Positions 1 to 7,718 of a stretch of 64,000 nt of DNA are shown here, one piece after another. Under the pieces are notes generated by a model that worked only from the letters and a program-made list of their open reading frames with translations, was not told the DNA's origin and made no database searches. The stretch is taken from the NCBI RefSeq assembly GCF_033097525.1, contig NZ_CP109907.1:496001-560000 (forward strand), read 5' to 3'. The DNA comes from Sphingobacterium sp. UGAL515B_05 (GTDB taxonomy: Bacteria; Bacteroidota; Bacteroidia; Sphingobacteriales; Sphingobacteriaceae). How positions within the stretch are numbered: the stretch's first letter is position 1; every line of letters begins with the position of its first letter. A program made the position numbers and the translations under genes.

Positions 1-1
1 C

Positions 2-325
2 TTTGCTATCGATGAAAATTATCAAAAAATTAGCATAGCAACATTGGATAATTTCGACAGTTATGATTATCCCACAGGTGACAGCTGCGTGCAGGCTATC
101 AAATGTTATACCCCGCCCTACAGGGGACGTTACAGCAAAATAAGCATTTGGAATATTGGACCAGCGGTGGATTCAGTTGTTTTAAGAAGTGATCGGAGTC
201 ATTACAATCCTTCATTGGATTCGAATTGGATTGCCAATTACTGGCGAAATAATTATGTTAAATTACTGCAACATGCACAATTATTTCAGGTGAGAAGAAA
301 AAAACCGCTCTACTATTTCAAATAA
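2..325 (+). CDS. C-terminal part of an unrecognised protein, cut by the window start
   Basis: The frame is open from base 2 to the stop at 325, so the first possible start (a TTG at 44) is unlikely to be genuine and the gene probably begins before the window. About 107 residues are visible. They are rich in Tyr, Ser and Asn, end in a basic stretch (RRKKPLYYFK), and show no membrane segment and no motif I recognise. The function is unknown. The next gene lies 138 bases downstream on the same strand and looks independent. Confidence is for a real coding frame only. Confidence 0.5.
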   Translation, partial: FAIDENYQKISIATLDNFDSYDYPTGDSCVQAIKCYTPPYRGRYSKISIWNIGPAVDSVVLRSDRSHYNPSLDSNWIANYWRNNYVKLLQHAQLFQVRRKKPLYYFK

Positions 326-463
326 ATTGAATCAGCGAGACTGAATTCAAATTCTACACATCACAGCAGATCCATTAATTAAATTCCGACGATTATTCTT
401 ATTTGATATATCTGTATATTTATGATTATAAAAAGTCATAACGCAAAGACAAACAGTTCATAG

Positions 464-1237
464 ATGCATCCTCAGATTATCAGTCCAAACAAATCCATTG
501 CATTATTTGTAAAGGAGATCCTGATATATGAATGTCACGAAAATTATTGCATAAACTTACCTTTTTATGCCGACGGTTACCCTGGCTTGTTATTTCAACG
601 ATCCGGCAGCGATTTTATCATCAGGCCACATAACAAAAAAATGTCTCCTATTTTTCTTTATGGCCAAACGATTAAACCAATTTCAATTGATACAACGGGT
701 CCTCTTCAAATTATTGTTTTTCAATTTTATCCGTTTGTATTACGCTCATTTTGGAATATTTCTCCAGAAAGTATAAATGACGATTGCTATGATTTAGACA
801 ATAACGAAAATACAATTTTCCAACAGCTAGCTCGTAAATTAACTACGGCTTGCAGCCCTGAAAACAGCATCCATTTACTAACACAAGTGCTCGCCAGCTT
901 TTTTGACAGCAAAAAGAAGAACCTAGATTTTTCTATTAGGCAAGCGATCCTAAGTATCATCGAAAATAGGAGCCAAGTTACTATTAGGCAAATCGCCGAA
1001 AGAGAAGCGTTAAACATACGGACTTTGGAAAGAAGATTTCTTAAAGAAACAGGGATATCCGCCAAACAATTCGCTAAAATAGTGCAGTTTCAGAATGCTC
1101 TTAAACAACTCAACAACAAAGATTTCCAAAAACTAACGGATATTGTTTACGAAAATGGATTCGCAGACCAATCACATTTTATTCGTGTATTTAAAGCCTT
1201 TACAGGCAAAACTCCTACATTTTTCAACAAAATATAG
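464..1237 (+). CDS. AraC family transcriptional regulator
   Basis: A 257-residue DNA-binding regulator. The C-terminal third (about residues 160-257) reads as the AraC/XylS double helix-turn-helix: a first helix around TIRQIAEREALNIRTLERRF and a second around DIVYENGFADQSHFIRVFK, ending in the usual TGKTPTFF. The N-terminal half lacks a clear cupin pattern and resembles the DUF6597-type sensor domain common in Bacteroidota AraC proteins; that is a family-level impression. The DUF1772-like membrane gene about 200 bases downstream on the same strand is a plausible target. The effector is unknown. Confidence 0.85.
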   Translation: MHPQIISPNKSIALFVKEILIYECHENYCINLPFYADGYPGLLFQRSGSDFIIRPHNKKMSPIFLYGQTIKPISIDTTGPLQIIVFQFYPFVLRSFWNISPESINDDCYDLDNNENTIFQQLARKLTTACSPENSIHLLTQVLASFFDSKKKNLDFSIRQAILSIIENRSQVTIRQIAEREALNIRTLERRFLKETGISAKQFAKIVQFQNALKQLNNKDFQKLTDIVYENGFADQSHFIRVFKAFTGKTPTFFNKI

Positions 1238-1434
1238 TTGATTGTCGTTTTTATTCTATTTTGAGAAACAGCTTATCACAACTTTTGTATTGTACAAGGG
1301 CTAGGTAAACGTCCAGTATTTAAAATAGTCTAAACTTATCTTCAAGAGGAATAATGCAAATTAAACTCTTTGATTGTTTCTACGACTACTTCATGAGGTT
1401 CAATAAAACAATTGTATAACAAAAAAATACAGCT

Positions 1435-1932
1435 ATGAAATCACAAGACATCATTTTAGCACTGGCAACTATATTTTCGGCAATTATATCGGGACTATTT
1501 TTCTCATATACTTTTTCAGTCAATTTAGGCTTACATAAACTCAACGATAAAGCCTATTTGATGGCTATGCAAAATATAAATAGAGAAATACTAAACCCTG
1601 CTTTCTACTGTTGTTTTCTCGGGGCACCGATTTTACTGGCCATTGCTTCCGTATTATTTTTTGATATACATTCACCAAAATTCTATTTAATCCTAACGGC
1701 TTGTCTGAGCTATATCATTGGCGTATTTATGATTACAGGCACGCAAAATGTTCCCTTAAACAATCAATTAAGCTCGATTGACCTTTCGATATCTTCGGAA
1801 ACATCCCTGAGACTTGTGCGTGATACCTTTGAAAAACCCTGGGTATTTTGGAATAATGTCCGGACATACTGCTCCTTACTTACACTTATTCTTCTAATTA
1901 TTAATCTAGTTTTATTTAAATCAAAAAACTAA
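1435..1932 (+). CDS. DUF1772 (anthrone oxygenase-like) membrane protein
   Basis: A 165-residue integral membrane protein with four predicted helices, near residues 7-28, 55-77, 82-102 and 142-161. The spacing, the FSYTFSVNLGLHKLNDKAYLMAMQ-like stretch after helix 1 and the NPAFYCCFLGAP segment match the DUF1772 family, which is often annotated as anthrone oxygenase-like but is biochemically uncharacterised in most bacteria. Such genes often sit beside one-component regulators, as here next to an AraC gene. The location should be the inner membrane. The substrate is not inferable. Confidence 0.7.
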   Translation: MKSQDIILALATIFSAIISGLFFSYTFSVNLGLHKLNDKAYLMAMQNINREILNPAFYCCFLGAPILLAIASVLFFDIHSPKFYLILTACLSYIIGVFMITGTQNVPLNNQLSSIDLSISSETSLRLVRDTFEKPWVFWNNVRTYCSLLTLILLIINLVLFKSKN

Positions 1933-2224
1933 TCCTGGCACCATTAGTACAAGATCAGGTATTTAGCGAAAAACAATTCAATGGATACGAATTTAAATTC
2001 ATTCTCAACGAATTTAAATCATGCACTAAAACCAACTGATCAACACATTACTTTTACAAAAAGATAATCGTTCTTTATTGAACAAAAGCTAAAGTCATCA
2101 TGAACATACGTCCATGATCAAAAAAACAAGTGGCTTTAAAACAACGCAAAGGAGCGTAGCGTTATTAAATATGACCAACACCAAATAAGAAGACATATAT
2201 AATTATAATTAAAGAATCTTTTCC

Positions 2225-2728
2225 ATGAAAACAAAACATTCCATCTCAGCATTATTTCTGGCATTTTTTGTCCTTACATTGTTTACCTCTTGCAATGGAG
2301 ACTCTGTCGATACGGTAAAAGCTATCGAATCAAACTATGAAAACCACGATAAGACCATCGAATTAATAGGTGAATTTGATGCACCTTCTTTCACTTTTTC
2401 TTCTGGCAAATCGAAAACCATGGCCATGAATTTTGTGGTTAAATCTCACGCTTTCAGCTCAGAAAAATTCACTGCTTTCAGTGTGATTTTACCCGTAGGA
2501 ACAGGAAAGAACAATGTATTATTTAACGTCCCTGCTGATCAAAAAAATTATACACTCAAGAATTTCGATGTATTTGATGACAATGGAGAAAAAATAAACC
2601 TTGATTCGCATACAACATTCAAAATGAAGGGAAAAGTACATTACAGTGAAATGGAAAAACCTGAAAATGAACGCGAAAAAGATAACTTTTCGTATAAAAT
2701 AACCGATGTAAGTTTTGTGAAAGATTAA
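2225..2728 (+). CDS. Hypothetical lipoprotein
   Basis: A 167-residue protein with an N-terminal signal (MKTKHSISALFLAFFVLTLF) and a lipobox ending at Cys23 (FTSC, then NGD). After the Cys the mature part is a soluble domain with alternating beta-like segments (TIELIGEFDAPSFTFSSG, AFSVILPVG, TTFKMKGKVHY). The acidic residue near the lipid anchor is compatible with surface export in Bacteroidota, but that is inference. I do not recognise the family. It stands alone: 290 bases of gene-free sequence precede it and the next gene is on the other strand. Confidence 0.75.
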   Translation: MKTKHSISALFLAFFVLTLFTSCNGDSVDTVKAIESNYENHDKTIELIGEFDAPSFTFSSGKSKTMAMNFVVKSHAFSSEKFTAFSVILPVGTGKNNVLFNVPADQKNYTLKNFDVFDDNGEKINLDSHTTFKMKGKVHYSEMEKPENEREKDNFSYKITDVSFVKD

Positions 2729-2818
2729 AATTGGAGATCGCCATCTTCAAAAAAATAAACATTTTATCCATCTAAAATGTGCTATAAGAAGGCAACTGGG
2801 GGAGCAGTATACGATTTC

Positions 2819-2949
2819 AATTGAACGCTACGAACACGCTTGAATAATGAGCAACCTATATTCTTGCTGCGTTAATAACTATTTAAGCTTATTATATATA
2901 CTAGGCATACCGAAATAGCAGGCAACAACATGTTCGTACACGTTCAATT
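2819..2949. repeat. 131-bp element bounded by 18-19 nt inverted repeats
   Basis: The left end (2819-2836) and right end (2931-2949) are inverted copies of each other: nine bases AATTGAACG and eight bases TACGAACA pair fully, with one extra base in the right arm. The 94 bases between them are AT-rich and hold no coding frame. Size and ends would suit a miniature inverted-repeat element or a recombination site, but I see no clear target-site duplication and no transposase, so the identity is inferred only. Confidence 0.45.
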
Positions 2950-2958
2950 TAGGATCAA

Positions 2959-3001
2959 AAATAGAAATAAAAACTAACATAATTAGTTTTTATTTCTATT
3001 T
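2959..3001. repeat. Perfect 19-bp inverted repeat with 5-nt loop
   Basis: Bases 2959-2977 and 2983-3001 are exact reverse complements around the loop CATAA. The stem is almost entirely A/T with two G/C pairs. It lies downstream of the S24 repressor gene on the minus strand and is separated from it by an A21 run (3010-3030; T21 on the minus strand). It may end transcription from that gene, although the T run precedes rather than follows the stem on that strand. Confidence 0.5.
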
Positions 3002-3009
3002 ATTTTAGC

Positions 3010-3030
3010 AAAAAAAAAAAAAAAAAAAAA
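3010..3030. repeat. A21 homopolymer
   Basis: Twenty-one consecutive A residues on the + strand, between the 19-bp hairpin and the 3' end of the repressor gene. Runs this long are prone to length change and to sequencing error. Confidence 0.9.
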
Positions 3031-3073
3031 CAGAATACTTCCTGTTTAAAAGAGCATTATTAAGGTATTGCTC

Positions 3074-3901
3074 CTATAATGAACGACTAATATCTACAAC
3101 ATTAAAAATTTGGTCAACGTCATCCAAACTTACTTCAAAATCAGGATATCTTGTTTTATCAACATTAAGCGAACGGAGGGTAAGAATTCCGTTGTTTACG
3201 TCATGTTTTGCAATTTCCTTAATAATAACGCCCTCATATTTATGCACAATAACCCAATAACGATATTTATGGGTATGAAATTTTGATTGCCATAACTCCC
3301 GCTTAATCAAACGTCCTGTTACAATATCACCATCCAATACGCTTGCATCTGTCCCATCCGTCATACTTTCACCGCTAACTTCAAAGGAACGATAAGCCCC
3401 TTTGTGGAATTCATTCACTGTAATAAAATGTGCCGGCAAATCATCCATATATTCGGTATCGGAAAAACCAGATAAATAGCCCGCTTTTGCTTTCTCAGTA
3501 ACAAGTTTAGTTTGCATCAAATATCGTCCCGGAGAAACTTCAAAGAATATATTATTCTTGTTTTCATCAATAAACTTGACATCTTCCGAAAAGTATCCTA
3601 TAGATTTACCGTTTCCCATGTTAAGCATCGCTATCGTGTCGGGTTGAACTGAAGGAACAGTCCATTCTCTTTCCCCTTTTCCATACAAGAGCCAGTCATA
3701 CTGAATATGCGGGAAGGCTTTTTGAATACGTGTTTTCATTGTAAGTCCAATAGGATACTCGCCTTTTTTAATGCGCGAGTATACCTGCTCGCGTACGCCT
3801 AGCAAGGCCGCAAATTCACGATTTGTAACACGCATTTCCAAGCGTAAAACTTCAAAATTATTATTTGGATAAGTTTCCATAGTTGACAGAGCATTTAACA
3901 A
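3074..3901 (-). CDS. LexA/CI-like helix-turn-helix S24-fold repressor
   Basis: A 275-residue two-domain regulator. Residues about 15-75 form an XRE helix-turn-helix (REFAALLGVREQVYSRIKKGEYPI). Residues about 130-270 look like the S24 peptidase fold of LexA and phage CI repressors: a candidate Ala140-Gly141 cleavage pair in AKAGYLSGF, nucleophile Ser179 in SGESM, and Lys228 in GVIIKEI as the general base. All three being present suggests a self-cleaving repressor; family knowledge links that to RecA and DNA damage. ATG codon 8 (base 3880) is an alternative start. It is divergent from the gene at 4148, whose promoter contains a tandem repeat that could be its operator. The phage-like lysis cassette lies just beyond. 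Confidence 0.85.
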   Translation of the reverse strand: MLNALSTMETYPNNNFEVLRLEMRVTNREFAALLGVREQVYSRIKKGEYPIGLTMKTRIQKAFPHIQYDWLLYGKGEREWTVPSVQPDTIAMLNMGNGKSIGYFSEDVKFIDENKNNIFFEVSPGRYLMQTKLVTEKAKAGYLSGFSDTEYMDDLPAHFITVNEFHKGAYRSFEVSGESMTDGTDASVLDGDIVTGRLIKRELWQSKFHTHKYRYWVIVHKYEGVIIKEIAKHDVNNGILTLRSLNVDKTRYPDFEVSLDDVDQIFNVVDISRSL

Positions 3902-4067
3902 ATGTTACACAGATAGATAACAATCTGACACTAAGTTACACAACTTATTAAACCTAAACAAATAGACAACCTTTAAAAAATAAAAAACCATTGATTTTCA
4001 AACAGTTAAAGTTAAACAAATAAGTTTATTATTTTATAAAAAACCTAAAAATACCGTAAAAATAGTC

Positions 4068-4097
4068 TTGACAAATTAACAAATTTGTTTAACTTTG
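4068..4097 (+). promoter_or_regulatory. Bacteroidota promoter for the divergent orphan gene
   Basis: TTG at 4068-4070, a 19-nt spacer, and TAACTTTG at 4090-4097 match the Bacteroidota -33/-7 consensus (TTTG, 19-21 nt, TAnnTTTG) on the + strand. Transcription should begin near 4103 and run into the gene at 4148. Confidence 0.7.
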
Positions 4098-4103
4098 TTT
4101 AAC
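4078..4103 (+). promoter_or_regulatory. Probable operator: palindrome plus tandem 10-bp repeat over the -7 element
   Basis: AACAAATTTGTT (4078-4089) is a perfect 12-bp palindrome. TTTGTTTAAC occurs twice head to tail at 4084-4093 and 4094-4103 without mismatch. Together they cover the -7 element of the + strand promoter, where a repressor would block RNA polymerase. Related GTTAAAC/AACAAA pieces recur further upstream (around 4010-4020 and 3897-3903). The S24-type repressor gene next door is the obvious candidate binder; this is inference. Confidence 0.55.
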
Positions 4104-4147
4104 AAAAAAAGAATAAAAATAGCGAATCCATAGAATAGACAAACGGG

Positions 4148-4795
4148 TTGAAGAACGGGCTATTTACAGGATTTCCCATTTACGAGACGAAAAATCAGTT
4201 CATACTTAATTGCATAAAAATGGAACAGCTCATTAAACACAATCCTAGGCAGCCAGCGGTTTATCCCGGGGAGCCCAATCAATCACACAATCAAAATAAT
4301 ATTTTAAGAATAGAGGAAACAATACGATTAACAGGTAAAAACAGCTCACAACGTATGAACACGTTATATCATTCATTTATCATGAGTTTCTTAAAGGAAA
4401 ATCATCCCGAAATACTAAAATCTATTGATAAGATATACGAATCTGACCTTTCTAAAATCAACAAAGTGATCGATTGCTATTGCCAATTTGTGGGTATCCC
4501 CCCACAACAGATCATGGGAGAATATATCAATTATAAGGATATTCAGCATCGTTATAAAGCGATAGCGGTTGTTTTGCGCATTTTTCAACCTGAAAAGTTG
4601 GATAATCAGAAAACAAAAGTAAAAAGCAGCATATATAAAGAACTAGGGCCCTATTTAAAAATAAATAATGACACAATACAGAAATCCATCATATGCGCCT
4701 GCAACCAATTTGACCTATACCGAGACTTCAAACGAGAGATCAAGCAAATTGCAAATTATTACCTTATTGATACCCGTTTCAATAACGACCAGTGA
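4148..4795 (+). CDS. Orphan protein divergent from the S24 repressor
   Basis: Up to 215 residues; the internal ATG at 4220 (MEQLIKHN) is an equally good start and would give 191. The protein is soluble, mostly helical and rich in Lys, Ile and Asn, with no signal peptide or membrane segment. Its last 90 residues (from RYKAIAVVLRIF) contain a helix set ending in DLYRDFKREI that vaguely recalls DNA-binding helical domains such as those of replication initiators, but I cannot assign a family. Its promoter and the repeat-type operator lie directly upstream, and it is divergent from the repressor, the usual place for a gene under phage-type repression. A hairpin terminator follows at 4858. Confidence 0.6.
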   Translation: MKNGLFTGFPIYETKNQFILNCIKMEQLIKHNPRQPAVYPGEPNQSHNQNNILRIEETIRLTGKNSSQRMNTLYHSFIMSFLKENHPEILKSIDKIYESDLSKINKVIDCYCQFVGIPPQQIMGEYINYKDIQHRYKAIAVVLRIFQPEKLDNQKTKVKSSIYKELGPYLKINNDTIQKSIICACNQFDLYRDFKREIKQIANYYLIDTRFNNDQ

Positions 4796-4857
4796 TCCTT
4801 TACCAGAAAACACTAATTTTTCCGACAAATCCGGTTATTGTTACTATAAACGAATAA

Positions 4858-4890
4858 ATAGTCCTTGAAAAATGATTACTCAAGGACTAT
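4858..4890 (+). terminator. Hairpin terminator
   Basis: ATAGTCCTTGA (4858-4868) and TCAAGGACTAT (4880-4890) pair perfectly over 11 bases with an 11-nt loop, followed by CTTTT. It lies between the convergent ends of the orphan gene and the lysis-like cassette and may serve both strands. Confidence 0.7.
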
Positions 4891-4921
4891 CTTTTAGGCT
4901 CCAAATTTATCCTCCCTACTA

Positions 4922-5437
4922 TTACCAGGGCATGGCAACTTTACGTTTTTTTATCCAATATACAACTATCGTGATCAGCACTCCTAACCCTATTAAAAAA
5001 TAGAGCATGCTTGCCACAGCTGGTTTTGTCGTCAATTTTGATTGTTCCTCCTGACCTGCTATTTTATTTTTATTCTGTTTGTCGTTCTTCACTTTTTGAC
5101 TTTTCCAGTCTGTATGAAGTTGCTCCTTCATCAGTACCCCCTTTGAATAGTGGCCTTGCTTTTGATAGATTTTCCCTTTATGGAGCCGGATAATACCATC
5201 TCTGGTGATTTGAACCCCTTCTCCTTCAATTCGAAGAATTTCCTCATCGCCTGTTAAATTTGCGGCATGTGACTGCGCGATTTGTACATTTCCTGAATCA
5301 AGTTCAACACGCAAATTTTCACGTGTTTTTTCTATAACCTGCAATTCTTTCGATTCCTTAACCTTGAACCTCTTCTTAAACAGACCGCAACTGCTAACCA
5401 GCAGCAGTATTGCGATCACCTGTAGTGCATTTTTCAT
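4922..5437 (-). CDS. Lipoprotein with C-terminal membrane helix, possible outer spanin analogue
   Basis: A 171-residue protein with a signal peptide and lipobox (VSSC, Cys about 17). A charged central region follows, with a middle segment rich in Glu, Arg and Gly (EEILRIEGEGVQI). A hydrophobic helix lies near residues 145-163, then a basic tail. Its start overlaps the end of the upstream coiled-coil gene by 44 bases in another frame. Overlapping genes of this kind (inner-membrane coiled coil, then lipoprotein) are typical of phage Rz/Rz1 spanins. The C-terminal helix is not typical of Rz1, so the role is tentative. It is the last gene of the three-gene cassette. Confidence 0.6.
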   Translation of the reverse strand: MKNALQVIAILLLVSSCGLFKKRFKVKESKELQVIEKTRENLRVELDSGNVQIAQSHAANLTGDEEILRIEGEGVQITRDGIIRLHKGKIYQKQGHYSKGVLMKEQLHTDWKSQKVKNDKQNKNKIAGQEEQSKLTTKPAVASMLYFLIGLGVLITIVVYWIKKRKVAMPW

Positions 5438-5774
5438 TTTGTATTCGTTTCAATTCAATTTGTAGTCTGTTATAAAGTTTCATTAGGTCATCAAATTTTA
5501 CTTGCAGGTCTGTTGAGGTCTTTAAGCAGGCTATACGTTCGTCGTTTGCCAAATGCAGTGCTTCATTAAGATCTTCAATGACGCCGCGCTGTTGTTCGAT
5601 ATCTTTTGCTAACCTATTTGAATATCCTTCCCATTTTTCAATTACTTTCCCTGCATTCTCAACGTTTGTCGCTTCCACTTCGGCTTGCTGTTTAGGCTTT
5701 CCGACTAGATATCCGCCGATTGCGGTCACTACGGGAATAATCAATTTCTCTAAAATTTCAAGTAACTCCATCAT
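5394..5774 (-). CDS. Small N-anchored coiled-coil protein, possible holin or inner spanin
   Basis: A 126-residue protein with one hydrophobic N-terminal helix (residues about 8-25, LEKLIIPVVTAIGGYLVG) followed by a long charged coiled coil (about 30-115) with heptad-like Leu, Ile and Val. An N-terminal anchor plus periplasmic coiled coil is the inner-spanin layout; a small membrane protein next to an endolysin could also be a holin. Its first codons overlap the end of the amidase gene by 17 bases and its end overlaps the lipoprotein gene by 44 bases, so the three are translationally coupled. Confidence 0.6.
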   Translation of the reverse strand: MMELLEILEKLIIPVVTAIGGYLVGKPKQQAEVEATNVENAGKVIEKWEGYSNRLAKDIEQQRGVIEDLNEALHLANDERIACLKTSTDLQVKFDDLMKLYNRLQIELKRIQNEKCTTGDRNTAAG

Positions 5775-6252
5775 AATTTTCTTTTATTAACGGTTTAAAT
5801 CTTTCCCAGGGAAACTGTTTACCTGGATCCTCTTTTCTTCCTGGCGCGATGTCAGAATGCCCCAGAATATCCCGAATCGAATATTTACCAATAATAGTCT
5901 GGCATACGGCAATCGCCGCGCTGATCTGCTTTTCGGTATAAATCTCCCTGCCCTCATTTTGTAATTCGATACCGATGCTAAACGTATTCAGATCTTTCTG
6001 TCCGGCCCATGAACTGACACCTGCATGCCAACATCTGATATTAAATGGAGCCAACTGCGTTACAACACCATCACGACTTATATGAAGGTGGGCTGAAACC
6101 TTACTTCGGGAATCTGTCATCCAATCGATTGCACTTGTCGCATTGGACGCTTCATCATAATGCATGATAATATAAATGGGCTCAATAATTCCACATTTAT
6201 TAGGTGTTTCTCTATATCTTACACCTAATAACTTGTTTTCTTTAATTTCCAT
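5758..6252 (-). CDS. N-acetylmuramoyl-L-alanine amidase (Amidase_2, endolysin type)
   Basis: A 164-residue single-domain enzyme expected to cleave the bond between MurNAc and the L-Ala of the peptide stem. Amidase_2/PGRP features are present: first zinc His in IIMHYDE (about residue 31), the SIGIELQNEG segment with the conserved Glu, and GHSDIAPGRKEDPG carrying the second His and the Asp ligand. There is no signal peptide, no cell-wall-binding domain and no extra repeats, which fits a phage endolysin needing a partner to cross the membrane better than a secreted AmiD. It heads a three-gene overlapping cassette. No phage structural genes are present. Confidence 0.85.
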   Translation of the reverse strand: MEIKENKLLGVRYRETPNKCGIIEPIYIIMHYDEASNATSAIDWMTDSRSKVSAHLHISRDGVVTQLAPFNIRCWHAGVSSWAGQKDLNTFSIGIELQNEGREIYTEKQISAAIAVCQTIIGKYSIRDILGHSDIAPGRKEDPGKQFPWERFKPLIKENYDGVT

Positions 6253-6782
6253 AATACCTTTTTCTTTTATAAATTAATCAGATAGTTAACCGCTGCTTTT
6301 AATATAAACCCGAACTTCTACTGGTATCCAAAAGGAAGCACCTAAACAATACCTAATTGGCTTTATCTCAATACAAAGTTAAGAGACGTATGCTGGCTGA
6401 AAACGGAATAACAAGTGTATGTAGGCGGTATATTGAACTTACCGAATATTCAGGAAAAATGCTCTAAATAAGATATTCGATTAAAAATCTACGGGTATTT
6501 AGCAAGCCCTTCTTCACAATACTTTTAATGAAAATGAATAGTTGACTCAGGTCCTTGGCGAGTTGATCTGCACATATATTCCAGGTAGACGTATACTTTT
6601 TCTACTCTTTAAATCTGAGTACATTAAATCTGAAGATAGCGTCTATTTTTGGAGGCTATTGGTTTATAACAATTTAACAACATGAAATTATGAATGATCC
6701 GAAATTCGAAGAAGCATAATAAATTGAAAAAAAATAAATATTTTAAAACTATATATTAATTTAGCACAAAAGACATTTTACT
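6253..6782. other. Gene-free interval upstream of the amidase cassette
   Basis: About 530 bases without a convincing coding frame. For the minus strand, TAACTTTG (6374-6381 as its reverse complement) with a weak TTTT element 18 nt upstream is a candidate promoter for the amidase cassette and would leave a leader of about 115 nt. Nothing else stands out. Confidence 0.4.
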
Positions 6783-7340
6783 ATGCCAATGACTAAAAAT
6801 GCCGTATATTTTGACAAAAGTGAAGATTACATTCGGTTTGTTATCAAAATGGTACACCCAAAGTTATATGTATCTATCTTTGCCTTTCTGTGTATCCTGT
6901 CAATCCTCGGCACATTGTCTCTCATTGTCATATTCAATATATTCGCAGCATTGGGACCATCTTCCCTACTCGTATTGGCATTAGGGCTACTCGTATCATT
7001 TGGATTTTTTAAAATTTACAGATGGCACCATAACGGTGAAGAATTTTTTATATTAACGAAAGATAATTTTAGTTATCAAATTAACAATGGCATAAAATTA
7101 TCGGGATTAAAAACATTTACCGAAAAAGATTACAGGATCGGTTTCCATACAACTAACACCTATGAATCAAGCCCCTGTGGTAAAATTTATTTTTACAAAA
7201 CTGATCCAGACACCAAATTGACGACAATTATTTTAGATAGCACACTGGAAATTGCTTTAGACGAGTACACACTTCTTGAAGAAAATTATCTTCAAATGAC
7301 ACAAAAGCCACTACCGTTTTTTGATTTCAACTTGAATTAA
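6783..7340 (+). CDS. Small membrane protein of unknown function
   Basis: A 185-residue protein. Two hydrophobic helices (about residues 28-52 and 56-76) form a hairpin in the N-terminal half, followed by a soluble tail of about 105 residues with beta character (EEFFILTKDNFSYQIN, GKIYFYKTDPDTKLTTIILD). The short N-terminal part before the helices is charged. This layout recalls small PH-domain-like or YcxB-type membrane proteins, but no diagnostic motif is visible, so I leave it unassigned. A strong terminator follows at 7492, so it is probably a single-gene unit. Confidence 0.7.
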   Translation: MPMTKNAVYFDKSEDYIRFVIKMVHPKLYVSIFAFLCILSILGTLSLIVIFNIFAALGPSSLLVLALGLLVSFGFFKIYRWHHNGEEFFILTKDNFSYQINNGIKLSGLKTFTEKDYRIGFHTTNTYESSPCGKIYFYKTDPDTKLTTIILDSTLEIALDEYTLLEENYLQMTQKPLPFFDFNLN

Positions 7341-7491
7341 TTAAAGAACGGGTGAATGAGAAGTATATGTGATATGTTTCGTAAGTAATACCAAAGAGGC
7401 CTTTTAAAATTGACGATCTTACTCTCTTATAAAACTTTTCCCTAGCTCTTTTGTTAATTGTTCGTTATAGCATCGAATGAGTTATACCGTG

Positions 7492-7524
7492 AAGGCTAGG
7501 AAGTTGGTTCGCCTAGCCTTTTTT
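7492..7524 (+). terminator. Rho-independent terminator
   Basis: AAGGCTAGG (7492-7500) pairs with CCTAGCCTT (7512-7520) around an 11-nt loop, and the stem runs into six T residues. It closes the unit of the membrane-protein gene ending at 7340. The rest of the interval up to 7719 shows nothing else. Confidence 0.85.
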
Positions 7525-7718
7525 GGCGAATATTCCGCAATATGCATAGCATTTAAAATATCATACCATAGCACCTATTTTATAGCTAGATAAATTTAAG
7601 GAATTTCATTTCACATTTATTCACTGAATCAAATCGTTTCGTTTTTCCATCAAAACCTAGTACGCCTAGTTCCTGACAGGATATAGGGAGAATACATTTT
7701 TTTTTGTAAGTTAGCCCT

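Noticed and set aside
3074..6252. Complete prophage
   Set aside because: Only repressor- and lysis-like genes are present; no integrase, terminase, portal, capsid or tail gene was seen.
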